From NCBI GenBank assembly GCA_037953625.1, contig CM075656.1:70823001-70887000 (forward strand): a DNA stretch of 64,000 nucleotides, read 5' to 3'. The DNA is from Crotalaria pallida (lineage: Eukaryota > Streptophyta > Magnoliopsida > Fabales > Fabaceae). The notes beneath the pieces are model-generated. The model saw only the letters and a program-made list of their open reading frames with translations. It had not been told where the DNA came from and made no database searches. Of this stretch, positions 12,143 through 22,289 are shown in pieces; the first letter of the stretch is position 1; the number at the start of each line of letters is the position of its first letter. Both the position numbers and the translations under genes were made by a program.

Positions 12143-12853
12143 CTAAAGCGTCCTCTCTCTCTCAGGGAGGCGAAGCCTTTTGAAAACGGACTCCCTTGCA
12201 GGTGCTGCCTTTTCTTTCCCTTTGAGACTAATTGGAGCTTCTCTTTTGATTCTGCCTGTCCCTGGCGGAGCCAATTCATCAAAAACTGAAGCGTCTATCA
12301 GGTGCATTTCAGATGCTTCGAAGGGTGCCTTGGTAGCTGGAATCTCAATATCACGCCCCCTGTAAGCAGACTTGACACACTGATGTAATGTTGAGGGAAC
12401 GCATTGGTGTAGATGGATCCAAGGGCGTCCCAATAGAATATGATAGCTCGGGTTCCCATCAACAATGTGGAACGTGTTTAGCGTCTTTATGGGCCCTACT
12501 TCCAAGTTGATTACAACGCACGCTCTTGTTTCCACCGTGTCTCCATTGAATGTGCTCAGTGCTGTCTCAGATTTCTTCAACCTTGAGCCAGGGATCCCCA
12601 ACTTTGCAAAGAAATGGGTTGGGATGATGTTGACACCTGAACTGTTGTCTACCAGAGCACGCCTTACTTTGACACCTTCAATTACTGCTTCCACAAATAG
12701 CGGCCTGTTATGACAATACCCAGGGTGTTGTGGCTGAGGTTCCCTGAACATGATAGCCGAAGCATGTGCCTTTGCTACCCTTGAAAGCGGGGCGTGTGCA
12801 ACACTGGTGTTTCCACCCCTTCTCACGATGACATCCGCCAAAGCCTGTGCTGC
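12143..12853 (-). pseudogene. Element A protease region
   Basis: A retropepsin-like region: RRALVDNSSGVNIIPTHFF is the catalytic Asp segment, followed by TLNTFHIVD and YHILLGRPWIHLH, the usual second half of the fold. The segment after the Asp reads Asn-Ser-Ser-Gly, unlike the usual D-[ST]-G, so it is either a variant or damaged. It is in frame with gag across a single TAG (12854-12856). The linker to RT (about 12023-12282) changes frame; related Ogre-type elements have an intron in this area, so splicing is an alternative to a frameshift here. Confidence 0.7.
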
Positions 12854-14437
12854 CTAGGCTCTCACATTCACATCGAGCTCTAGCTGATCAAACAGCGCCC
12901 TAAAGCCTGTGGTCTTGGTTAAACCACTCCTTAGCTCATCTTCGAGCACCTCCTCTTCTTCTAGTTCTTCTAGCAGATTCCCTTCTCCTGATAAAATGAC
13001 ATTCACATGGTGCCTGGGCAAAGGCTGCGTCCCAACGCCTTCTTCCGTTCCTTGCTCTGGCAATAGTACTTTCCCTGCTACAAGTTGCTTCTGAAATATT
13101 CCTCTAATTACATAACACTCCATGGTACTGTGTCTCTTGTGTCGGTGGAGTATGCAAAAAGCTGGATTGTCATACTCTTGTTGTGTCAGGGGACGCCTTT
13201 CGGTTCTTGCTTTTAGCACGCCCTCTTTCAGCCATTCCTCCACCAATTGGTACGTGAGCTCTCTTGGGATGGGCAATGCTGGTGGGGGATCTCTTTTCTC
13301 ATAGTTCCACTGGGCGGTCCTGTAGCCCCTCCCTTTCTTATCATCTATTGCATTGACATCAAAGGCGGCTTGTTCTCTGGTCCTCTTCCCTTGTTTTCGC
13401 ATTGCTTCTGTCACGTCCAATGCTCTAGCCAACAGTTCAGCAAAGGTAGTAATCTTGCTCAAAGCCAAGAATATTTGTGACCCATCTTCTACACTCTTGA
13501 TGCATCCATATACCAAGTCTGCCTCGGGGAGCGTCTCCCTACAACTGAGCGCTTTGTCTCGGTACCTTTTTATGAACTGTACCAGTCCTTCTCTCATCCT
13601 TTGTCTGACTCTCCCTAAGTCCATCACGTGAATGACAGCCTCCTCCTCAAGGAACTTGTTACTAAATTCTGTTGTCATTTGTTCCCAACTCCTGATAGAC
13701 GCAGGGCGCAGTTTGGAATACCAGGTAAAAGCACGCCCTGTGAGGGACTTAGAGAATTCCCTCAGCCTCAAGCGCAAATCTGAACTGTGGATTCCCAAAT
13801 CATCCACATATGTCATCAAGTGCTCCCTTGTGCTTCCAGTTCCGTCAAACTTCCGTAATGTAGGCGTCGTGTATCCATGAGGGTAATGGTACGCAGCTAT
13901 CTCCGCCATGAAAGGTGGGTCTTGATCAATTACTGGGGTGCTTCCTTCTTTGTGTGCTTGCAACATCCGTTTTAACTCTGTTTGTGTCACCAAGGTGTCC
14001 TTCATGCCTTCCATGTCATGGGTTTCCAGCTCCACCCGCGCCTTTTCTCTAGCGCTTTCCTCTTCTTTCCTGGCTTCCTCTTCCAGTCTAGCCTTGATTT
14101 TTAATGCTTCAACTTCCTCCTTTGCCTTGGCATTTTGACTTTTGTAGCTTGCTATCAGTTCTGCCAAGGCATTTTGATTGACTATGATGTTGTTGAGGAC
14201 GGTGGCATCTAGAGCTACCTGTATGCCTTTCCCTTGAGAATCCTTGTCTGTTTGCACTGGTTCCTCCCCCGGAACGTTTGAGACTGGCTCCTCCTGATCA
14301 TTCTCAGGGCTGAAGATCAGCCTCCTTGCCGCTGTGCTGCGCAGTGCTTCATTGCCTCCACCTACAGTGATTCTTGCACCATTACTCTCCTGAGCTATCC
14401 TCTGAGTGTCCTCCAAATCATCAAGCATAGAAGCCAT
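12854..14437 (-). CDS. gag: Element A Gag polyprotein
   Basis: Open for 527 codons from the ATG at 14437 (MASMLDDLED), which I prefer to the TTG-initiated extension into the LTR because it directly follows the primer-binding site. A Glu/Lys/Ala-rich, probably coiled-coil segment (about residues 100-160) precedes a retrotransposon-gag domain with FDGTGSTREHLMTYVDDL, LTGRAFTWYSKL and WEQMTTEFSNKFL. Downstream the protein has LHRHKRHSTMECYVI, a His/Cys-containing segment in place of a clear CCHC knuckle. It ends at TAG 12854-12856, beyond which the protease continues in the same frame. The product would form the particle that packages element RNA. It is uninterrupted, unlike pol. Confidence 0.85.
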   Translation of the reverse strand: MASMLDDLEDTQRIAQESNGARITVGGGNEALRSTAARRLIFSPENDQEEPVSNVPGEEPVQTDKDSQGKGIQVALDATVLNNIIVNQNALAELIASYKSQNAKAKEEVEALKIKARLEEEARKEEESAREKARVELETHDMEGMKDTLVTQTELKRMLQAHKEGSTPVIDQDPPFMAEIAAYHYPHGYTTPTLRKFDGTGSTREHLMTYVDDLGIHSSDLRLRLREFSKSLTGRAFTWYSKLRPASIRSWEQMTTEFSNKFLEEEAVIHVMDLGRVRQRMREGLVQFIKRYRDKALSCRETLPEADLVYGCIKSVEDGSQIFLALSKITTFAELLARALDVTEAMRKQGKRTREQAAFDVNAIDDKKGRGYRTAQWNYEKRDPPPALPIPRELTYQLVEEWLKEGVLKARTERRPLTQQEYDNPAFCILHRHKRHSTMECYVIRGIFQKQLVAGKVLLPEQGTEEGVGTQPLPRHHVNVILSGEGNLLEELEEEEVLEDELRSGLTKTTGFRALFDQLELDVNVRA

Positions 14438-14440
14438 TAC

Positions 14441-14459
14441 TTCCCCGGCAACGGCGCCA
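14441..14459 (-). other. Primer-binding site of element A (tRNA-Asp)
   Basis: The minus strand reads TGGCGCCGTTGCCGGGGAA next to the right LTR. It is complementary to the 3' end of plant tRNA-Asp including its CCA. Two bases separate it from the LTR end. Confidence 0.9.
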
Positions 14460-15424
14460 ACTATTTCCGCCAAGAAAATTATATTTTGCAATGGAAGTAA
14501 TTAAAATGCAAAATACAAAGGTGGGTTCGTAAACTTTGTGAAGTAAATGGCCTCTCTTATTATTTTTGCTCGAAATACAGACACCAAGGAGGAATTTTAT
14601 ACAGAGAGGTGTGTTTTAATAAAGAAAAGCCACTACTGGAAAAAGTAGTTTTAAAATCGGTCGTTTTGGACTTTTGAAATCGGTCGTTGCCGTGATGTTG
14701 AAAGCGGTGGAATTAAAAGTGGACCTTTTAAAATCGGTCGTTTTGACCGATTTCAAAAGTACTCTATCTTTTAAAATCGGTTGTTATGACCGATTTCAAA
14801 AGTACTTTTGAAATCGGTCATAATAGCCGATTTTAAAAGATACAGTACTTTTGAAATCGGTCAAAACGACCAATTTTAAAAGTCTTTTTTTTTTCGATTT
14901 TTATCTATACAATATCAGAGAGTTAGCGCAATGGCGCAGATGCACAGTTAACAGCAGAAAACTCAAACTTCATTCTTCAGCAGCACTGGCGGCACTCAGA
15001 TTCACAGACAGGTCCAATTCCTAAGATTAAGAAATCAAAAAAAGATTTAGCTGAAAGAATACTCTTGCATGGCATAACCTTAATTCAATTTTTAAAGGTT
15101 AAAATCAAACTAGAAAAAGAAAGTTCTCAAGTCCCAGAACCCTGAAAATAAAAAGCTCCAATAACTAAAATTTCATTATGAATTTCTTATTACTTCCATG
15201 ATTCTTTCTAAGCTAAATTATTTACTTTTGATTGGTCCACGTTTTACCATCATAAAACACAAACATAATACTTCTGATAATGTGAGACTGAAAACTAAAG
15301 CCAAAAATTTCAAATACCATATTTGCCATTTATTTTCTAAAAAACACAAACAGATTAGTTTTCTGGTTTTTGGATGTCAAAAGAATTCAAATAGAAATCA
15401 AAGACACAAATAAATACTATTTAC

Positions 15425-15499
15425 CTTTCCAGTTATCTTGTTGTACATGGCTATCACGTCTCTCACCGTGGTTTCAAAATGTGTTGTCGCATCGTAGCT
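15425..15499 (-). pseudogene. Captured 75-bp exon of an unidentified host gene
   Basis: On the minus strand, 25 open codons lie between a splice acceptor (TTCTGCAG, ending at 15500) and a donor (GTAAATAG, starting at 15424). The frame includes DATTHFETTVRDVIAMYN and ends KITGK. The open frame, the phase-0 borders and the normal splice signals suggest a real cellular exon carried by the CACTA element. I do not recognise the parent gene. Confidence 0.45.
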
Positions 15500-16819
15500 C
15501 TGCAGAATTTATATTTCAGAATTTGATCAATGGTTACAAGAAACACAGCTAAATAACTATGCAGGACAAAATCTTTCCCCTCAACTAAAACTCAACCCCA
15601 TGAAACAAAATAGCAGGTTCAGAGCAGTCTTCTAGAGAATATAATATATAAATAGTTAAACATCCTTAATTGAAAGAAAAAGAAATGGTCATAGTAGAGT
15701 GATAGAGTTAACAGTGTTCTAATATTCTAGCAAGGGGACTTGATGATTTCATAATCATCCTGAACATGAGCATTTTTTATTAACAGTAATCATAAAGGCC
15801 TTATATAGTAGTTATATTTGGCCTTTTAATAGAGCAGTTTGTATAGATCAACAAATGACATGAACATGCTTACCAAACTATTTTTATGCACATCACTAAA
15901 CAAAGTTTTTTTAGCACCGACAAATTTCTCACAGATAGATCCCTGTCAGTGACATAAAGCACATAGCATATGCATTGCAGTAGGCTGATTTCACCAAACA
16001 CAAAATTCCAGAGTATTAGAGCATCTTTGGAAAATAAACATTAAATCAATAATATTACCTAAAAATCCTAATAACAGTGAACCAAAAGGTGAAAAAAATC
16101 AAATTTTAAATCAAACCATAAAACAAAGAAGGGGAAAAAATTAAAATCAAAAGCCCTAACCTGGTTAAGGCGGTTTGAAGGAACTGGTAGCCGCTGGTGG
16201 AGGCGGTTGCAGCGCTATGAACGAAGAAGAAGAAGAATAGATGGACGGAGAAGAACGTTTGTGGCGGCAGCAGCGACGGAGAACAGTGGAGACAGCAGCG
16301 ACGAAAGGCAGCAGCGGCGTCGTCGATGGAGACAGCAGTGACGTCGTCGGTGGAGGACAGTGGCAGCAGCAGCGACGGAAGGATTCAATGAACGGAGAAG
16401 AAGAAAGACGATGAGAGAAGAACGTTAGTGGCGGCACCAGCGACGGAGAACGGTGGAGACAGCAGCCAGCGACGGAAGGCTTCGATAATGTGGGGAGACG
16501 CGGTGAGGAGTTCAAACAATGGCAGCAGCAGCAGTGAGGCAAAAACTTTGTGTTATGTTTTGTTTTAGGTTTTGGCACTTCTTCCACTGTGTGCGCGCGA
16601 GTTATCAGAAAAGGAGGAACTTTTTAACTCGGTCACAAACGACCGAGTTTGATAGTCTTTTATTTATTTTTTTTCATTAACATTTAAAATCGGTCAATAA
16701 GACCGTGTTAGAATAGTTATTTTTTTTCATTTAAAAAACTTTAAAAACTATTATTAAAATCGGTCAATAAAGACCGAGTTAGAAAGTATTAAAAATAAAA
16801 AAATTAAATAAATAAGAAT

Positions 16820-17260
16820 GACTTTCTAACTCGGCTGAGGAAATGACCGAGTTAGAAAATACTTTTGAAATCGGTCAATAGTGACCGGGTTAGAAAGTAT
16901 TAAAAATAAAAAAAATTAAATAAATAATAATGACTTTCTAACTCGGCTGAGGAAATGACCGAGTTAGAAAATACTTTTGAAATCGGTCATTAGTGACCGA
17001 GTTAGAAAGTATTAAAAATAAAAAAAATTAAATAAATAATAATGACTTTCTAACTCGGCTGAGGAAATGACCGAGTTAGAAAATACTTTTGAAATCGGTC
17101 AATACTGACCGAGTTAGAAAGTATTAAAAATAAAAAAATTAAATAAATAATAATGACTTTCTAACTCGGCTGATGAAATGACCGATTTAGAAAATACTTT
17201 TGAAATCGGTCTTTAAACGACCGATTTTAAAAGTTAGAATTTATTTACAAAATTGCCATC
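16820..17260. repeat. Subterminal tandem repeat, about 112 bp, four copies
   Basis: The unit start GACTTTCTAACTCGGCTGA recurs at 16820, 16932, 17044 and 17155 (periods 112, 112, 111). Each unit holds several copies of the CACTA subterminal word (TCGGTC or GACCGAG). The array is in one subterminal region only. Confidence 0.85.
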
Positions 17261-19314
17261 GCATTTTTTTTAAACCGGATTTCATGCTACCGATTTTAAA
17301 ACCCCGATTTCAAAACCCTTTTTTCCAGTAGTAAGAAGAGAAACTGAGGACGCCTTTCACTTGTCTCTCTCAACTTCTCCCCTTTTTCCTCTGAGTCGTT
17401 GTGTTTTTTGTGTTTCAGTGACCTCTTTTTCCTCTCCTGCTCTTGGCTTTCTTTCTTCCCTTAATCATCTTCTTATACTTCATTCTTGACTTAATTTCCA
17501 AGTTTTGCCACCCTTCAATTCTCTGGTTATTGCATTGATTCCCCATTGTCTACTGGTTTATGCCATTATCTTCCCTTAAACAAAGAGATTAAGCATCTTT
17601 CTTTATTTGGCATGGAGTGAAATGATGAAGCTTCCATATATGGTGGTTTTGAATGACTGGTGCTAGGCTCAAGATTGGGGCCTCTGCTCCTCTGTTCTGA
17701 ACTTTCGTTGGAAAGGGGTGCTTGGAGGCAAGGGATGCCTTTTCGTTCTGGTTTGATTGCAAAGGGGACTCCTTTCTGATTTGTTTTCTCAAACCGTTAT
17801 TTCCCTTGTTCCTTTGGGCTTGCTTCTGATTCTAGCTTTTTGCTCCTTAATGGGACAAAGCCCAATATGATATTTTCTTGTCCAGAACACACACTAAAAG
17901 TATGGAATTTTCACGAGTACAGATCAGTTATTTCAGATCGGTTCCGCACCGCACCCTATTTTAGACCGGTCTCCAACCAGTCTTAAAAGTGGCGATCTTA
18001 TTGCTATGCCTTTAAATGAGACTGGTTCCGAACCGGTCTCGTTCCCAACTAAAGAGACTGGTTCCGAACCAGTCTGAAAATCAAAAAATAATCAGTCTCT
18101 ATTAAAAGATGAACCAGTCTCATTGAGTATTTTGAACCGGTCTCATTTAAACTAAGAACCAGTCTGATTGAGTGATTTGAACCGATCTGAAAACAAAAAA
18201 TAACCAGTCTCATTGAGTATTTTAAATCGGTCTCATTGCGTATTTTAAACCGGTCTCATTGCGTATTTTGAACCGGTCTCAATTTTTTTTTTTGCTTTTT
18301 GAACCGGTCTCATTGAGCGTTTTGAACCGATCTCATTAAAATCTGAACCAGGTCTCAATTAAATTTTTAACAAGTCTCGTTTGATGTTTTCAACCGGTCT
18401 CAATTAAAAAAACACGTATATATATATAATAAAACTAATAAATAATAATTATCTAGACATAACTAGATTCTAAAATTATATTATAAAAACCACGTTATAT
18501 GCATATCTAGTACAAGTTTGATCAACACAAGTATATAACACTATGCCTAGTGAAACTAACATAAATTACACAAAAGTCTTATATCTAGAGCGATAAGCTG
18601 CAAACTATCCCTTCTTGAATCAAAAATGCATCCTTTTATCTTCTCCAGCCATCACATCCCGCCTTCCCCGATCCAACAATCTATCAAGATAGAATATAAA
18701 AGCATATCTGCAAGTGAAATATATAGCTTTCCATGGTAAGAAGAAACATAAAATTTCTAAATATAGTTCCAAAGTATGTAGTATAAAAAAGTTCCTGCAG
18801 CCACTTAGATTCCATTTGAAAACTAATTTACCAAATAGATAAAAACACTAACAGCAGCCAAACAAAAAAAAACACTAACACAACAGATCAAAAAAACAAC
18901 AGAACAAAAGCAGAAGCAATTTAGGAACAAAAAACAATAGAATGTTTACTAAGACACTAAGACAGAAGATCAAAAAACAATAGAACAATAGAACGTTTAG
19001 TGCAATAGCAATTTAGGAACGTTTACTAAGATCCTCATTTGAAAGTAAAATACTGCAAAGCATTTCATTTGAAAGAAATTTAGAAACTATAAGTATCTGG
19101 TGAACATTGAACATCAGACTCATCCCTTTCCACATTCTCACTTAATTTGGCATAAGCATGTAATTCATTGCATACTGCCATACATTCTGTCATAATCAAG
19201 TACGAGTAAAAGGAGACATTATCCTGTTCCAACTGGTTTCTCTCCTACTCAGCATGTGCATTGCGGCCTAACGAAACTATATTGAAGTTGAATATCTTAT
19301 CCAAAATTTCTTAC

Positions 19315-19558
19315 CTCATCTTTTGCCATGTTTGAATCCTTGGCAGCTGACCAAGCTTTGGTGATCATCAATACCAATGTTGAGTCAAGTTCCTTTTTTT
19401 CAGCCAGATTGTCTATCTTCCTGCTGGCAGCATCAAGTGAGGGAGAATTGATAATATCTTGGAATTTCAACTCTGCTGCATTTAGCTTTTCAATGCTTTC
19501 AGTTGCAGCATCATAGGCTTGTACAACAGCCAAGCATGTGTTCCCAAGCTTTGTCAGT
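19315..19558 (-). pseudogene. Captured exon of an At4g37920-like chloroplast-predicted protein
   Basis: An open minus-strand exon of about 82 codons ends in KDE at a strong donor (GAG|GTAAGAAA, 19315/19314). It starts near an acceptor at about 19559. It contains VQAYDAATESIEKLNAAEL, KFQDIINSPSLDAASRKID and LVLMITKAWSAAKDSNM. I recall this segment from the plant protein family of Arabidopsis At4g37920, whose function is unknown. The ATG-less 5' side and the lack of further exons show that it is a fragment. It lies downstream of the HRD1 exons in the same direction, so a chimeric transcript is possible. Confidence 0.55.
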
Positions 19559-20027
19559 TCTTGTCACACAAAAACGAATATTAATCAAAGATGCAAGTGA
19601 TATGTAACATCTGCATGATCTTGGTTGTGCATGAATTCTAAGTTCTAACGCTATTAGAGATTCACCCAGCCTAACATAGATGATAGCCTGATGCTCTTTC
19701 AGTCCAACTTATTCAATTAAGCTACAATTTTAAGAGCACTTTCACATCCACAAATTTATATTTGAAGTCACATGTAGCATAAAATTGAAAAGCACCATTA
19801 TCTGGGTATATCAGAGAAAAAGGGAAAACTAAAACAAAGTTCCAGACTCTGAACTTGATATAGGTTAATGATTTACCATACAAGAAAACCATAAGATACA
19901 TTTCAGTACGATATGGAAGATAAGGAATTGCACTGATTCATGCATGTTAAGGAAAATTATAGCAATGAAAAATGAAATTCTAACTATGAAAGGAATATTG
20001 TCCATTGTCCAAGTAGAATAGCCATAC

Positions 20028-20144
20028 CATGCTAAAGTAGTTGCAGAGGGGTAAACATAAGACTTCTCATATGTTGAAGCTGCTGCAGCAGCTTGGATTC
20101 TTGCTTGATGTCGGCTCAAATTATCAGTAGCCACCCCATTTCCA
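20028..20144 (-). pseudogene. HRD1: Captured HRD1 exon (post-RING region)
   Basis: The minus strand encodes GNGVATDNLSRHQARIQAAA and ASTYEKSYVYPS, matching the Ala-rich region downstream of the RING in plant HRD1. A donor GTATGG follows at 20027; an acceptor AG lies at about 20145. Confidence 0.6.
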
Positions 20145-20484
20145 CTTATGTTATATAGCATATTGAATATAAAAATACATGGAAAGCCAGCTCTTTTCAA
20201 AATGACAAGGTAAGCAATACTTATATATTACTTGGAGACACTCCTTTTAATATATTTTAAACAGCATAACTATGTTTGACTCAGCAGATGATGACCCAAA
20301 ATGATTATTTTATTTGGAAAGAACATAACCTAAGAGCATTTTTAGGGTCATAATTTCAACTTATTTTCACTGTTCAATCCAACTCTATAATATCACTTCA
20401 ATTCTGACATTTTGTAAATTAATAACTAGTTTTTAATGTTTGAGAAAACCATTCAGATATAGTGGTTGTTTATCATATGATTAC

Positions 20485-20693
20485 CATGTTGATGAGCATA
20501 TGACTGTGATCCTTGCTGCCCTCCAACTGCAGTTGTCCCGTTTTCTAGTTGCACAACCAGTGCTCTACAGGTAGGACAAGTATGCTGCCGCTCCAGCCAC
20601 GATCGCAGGCAATGAACATGAAAAAGATGTCCGCATATAATCTTCTTCGCAGTAGTCATTTCTTTACGACACATAATGCAGGTTGCATCACTT
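20485..20693 (-). pseudogene. HRD1: Captured HRD1 RING-H2 exon
   Basis: The minus strand encodes ATCIMCRKEMTTAKKI then CGHLFHVHCLRSWLERQHTC and PTCRALV, a complete RING-H2 finger (C-x2-C, C-x-H-x2-H, C-x2-C). The wording is typical of plant HRD1, the ER-membrane E3 ubiquitin ligase of ER-associated degradation. The acceptor TTTGCAG lies just upstream of 20693 and a possible donor GTAATC at 20484. The membrane-spanning exons of HRD1 are absent, so a product could only be a soluble RING fragment. Confidence 0.8.
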
Positions 20694-20780
20694 CTGCAAA
20701 GCCATTTGTAAAATTATTATTGCATATGCATAAAGGTGAAAATACATAAGCATAGATTCTATACCAAGTTTAGCACTCAC

Positions 20781-20930
20781 GTGTTAAGCTCTTCAGGTGT
20801 GGCATCCGGAAACCGGTCATTCATATTTGAAGTAATCTTACGATATCGTATGTAATCCGCAACTCAAACTTTGAAGTTCCTAAATGTCTCATACAACTCC
20901 CTTATTAAGTGTAAAGGAGCCCCATAGTTT
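20781..20930 (-). pseudogene. HRD1: Captured HRD1 exon before the RING, with a stop codon
   Basis: The minus strand encodes GAPLHLIRELYETFRNFKV, a TGA stop, then VADYIRYRKITSNMNDRFPD and ATPEELN, which is the HRD1 linker between membrane region and RING. The stop stands where an Arg codon is expected (CGA to TGA). The exon has an acceptor (TTTTATCAG) and a donor (GTGAGT), so splice sites were captured too. Confidence 0.75.
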
Positions 20931-22289
20931 CTGATAAAACAACATAAAGTTAGTAGGTAAAGAAGACAACCTGTGGAGGGCAAAAAAGTCCTTTTTTTTA
21001 GAAAACAAACAAAGATACCAAGTCACAAGAAACATCAACCACATCTGCAGAAAAGAAAAATCAAAACTACATATGCCACAATGATTTTCTTTTCTTCCGT
21101 TGTACTAACAATTATAAGCTCATCTAAATTCTCTTCGTTTCGGTTTTCATCAACCATGGAACGAACCGTGCTAGCACAACACTTCAAGGTATCAGTCCCA
21201 TAAGTTAAAAACCAAGTATAATAATGTACCAATTCAAAGTTCAAAAACACTTAACCACGAGTCGGCTTAAACTTCAACAAACATCAAAAAACCGTGGCTT
21301 CAACAACAGTAGCAATTAGCAATAAAATGCATACACAAATTTTGGAAACATACACATCAAGGAAGAAAAAAATTAAAAATTAAAAGCATTCTAGCAATGA
21401 TTTAAAAATAACATAAACAAGGTAAATTATTGATATATCCATTACCGCAACAAAAAAAACGGTGTACCTTGAAGTCTTGAAGCTAACAGTCGCCGGAAAA
21501 AATGGAGAAGAGGAAGAGAAGGCGGCGATCTCTGCGGAGAAGTCGACGGAGAAGGCAGTGAAGAACCCGATTGAGAAATCGACGGAGAATCGGTGGCCGC
21601 TGCGATGGCCTCTTTGCAATGGACTGCGATGGGTGATAGGGTGGTCTCCGGTGGTCTTCTCAGCGAATCGGTGACGGTGGCTGCCTGGTTGCAAACCCTA
21701 GAACCTCTTCGACAGGTTCACCGTTCCTGGCAAAGAGAAGAGAAGGGACCAAGAGAATGAGAAGAGAAGATAGGCCAAGTGAGTGAAGGGAACCCAAGGT
21801 GAGAAGAAGGAGGGAGACGTTGTACTAAAGAGAAGGAGGGTTTTCATCCCCTAATTAAAAAGAGACCGGTTCAATGCGAAACCAGTCTAATTTAAATCTA
21901 AAATGAGACTGGTTGTGTGAAGGACCAGTCTCATTTTAATTAATTGCAATAAAGAGACTAGTTCCTTGCTGAACCAGTCTTATTTAACTGCATGGAACCA
22001 GTCATATTTAAATTTTTTTGCCATAAAGAGACTGGTTCGACACGGAACCAATCTTATTTAATATATAATTCAGACTGGTTATACCAAGTAACCAGTCTGA
22101 TTTCAATAAATGGCCATAAAGAGACTGGTTCTGTGCGGAACCAGTCTTAATTAAGTGGTCTAAAATGTATATTTTGTACTAGTGTTTAACACTTCGTTCA
22201 CTTTCAGTCCATTACATCCTATTTTGAAGATGAAAAACATCAAATATCCTTAAATTAAATTTATTAGAGTTCGACTAATAAGAGCCTTA

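Larger units (their letters stand above)
14630..17332. mobile_element. Non-autonomous CACTA (En/Spm-type) element in the LTR of element A
   Basis: The ends are CCACTACTGGAAAAAG and TTTTTTCCAGTAGT, with a 3-bp AAG duplication, as for CACTA elements. Both subterminal regions are crowded with short words of the type AAAATCGGTC and GACCGATTTT (14650-14890 and 16620-17310), the probable transposase-binding repeats. There is no transposase. The middle holds at least one spliced-looking captured exon (15425-15499) and a GC-rich leader-like segment at 16160-16590 (CAGCAGCGACGGAG repeats) that ends at a possible splice donor, read on the minus strand. Confidence 0.9.
2719..17890 (-). mobile_element. 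Element A: full-length Ty3/gypsy (Tat-lineage) LTR retrotransposon with antisense PMD gene
   Basis: Two matching LTRs (2719-3440 and 14462-17890) enclose gag-pol on the minus strand. The 5-bp target duplication CACAC lies at 2714-2718 and 17891-17895. A primer-binding site for tRNA-Asp (14441-14459, minus) adjoins the right LTR and a polypurine tract (3441-3453, minus) adjoins the left LTR, so transcription would run right to left. The order gag, protease, RT, RNase H, second RNase H, integrase is that of Ty3/gypsy. The second RNase H between RT-RNase H and integrase marks the Tat lineage. The right LTR is split by a CACTA element at 14630-17332. Gag-pol has several in-frame stops and one frame change, so this copy is not autonomous now. 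Confidence 0.92.
14462..17890 (-). repeat. Element A right LTR (5' LTR in coding sense), split by a CACTA element
   Basis: LTR sequence occupies 14462-14629 and 17333-17890. It matches the left LTR except for scattered changes, including the first dinucleotide (TA here, TG on the left). The interruption is flanked by AAG at 14627-14629 and 17333-17335. Confidence 0.9.
17913..22184. mobile_element. CACTA element carrying captured host gene exons
   Basis: The right end reads TTTTGTACTAGTG and the left end CACGAGTACAGA (CACTAGTAC with one change). A 3-bp TTT lies at 17910-17912 and 22185-22187. Both subterminal regions are packed with GAACCGGTCTC / GAGACTGGTTC words (17930-18410 and 21855-22160). 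There is no transposase, so it is non-autonomous. On the minus strand it carries exons recognisable as HRD1-type RING E3 ligase and as an At4g37920-like protein, in the same orientation behind a leader-like segment at about 21460-21790 ending at a possible donor. This is the Pack-CACTA (transduplication) arrangement. Confidence 0.88.

Noticed and set aside
16165..16587. 140-codon Ser/Pro/Cys-rich minus-strand frame
   Set aside because: It is explained by CAGCAGCGACGG-type repeats in the leader-like segment of the CACTA element; composition is low complexity and no domain is visible.
20453..20674. Independent small RING-finger gene
   Set aside because: Flanking HRD1 exons with splice sites, a stop in the preceding exon, and CACTA ends on both sides show a captured fragment.
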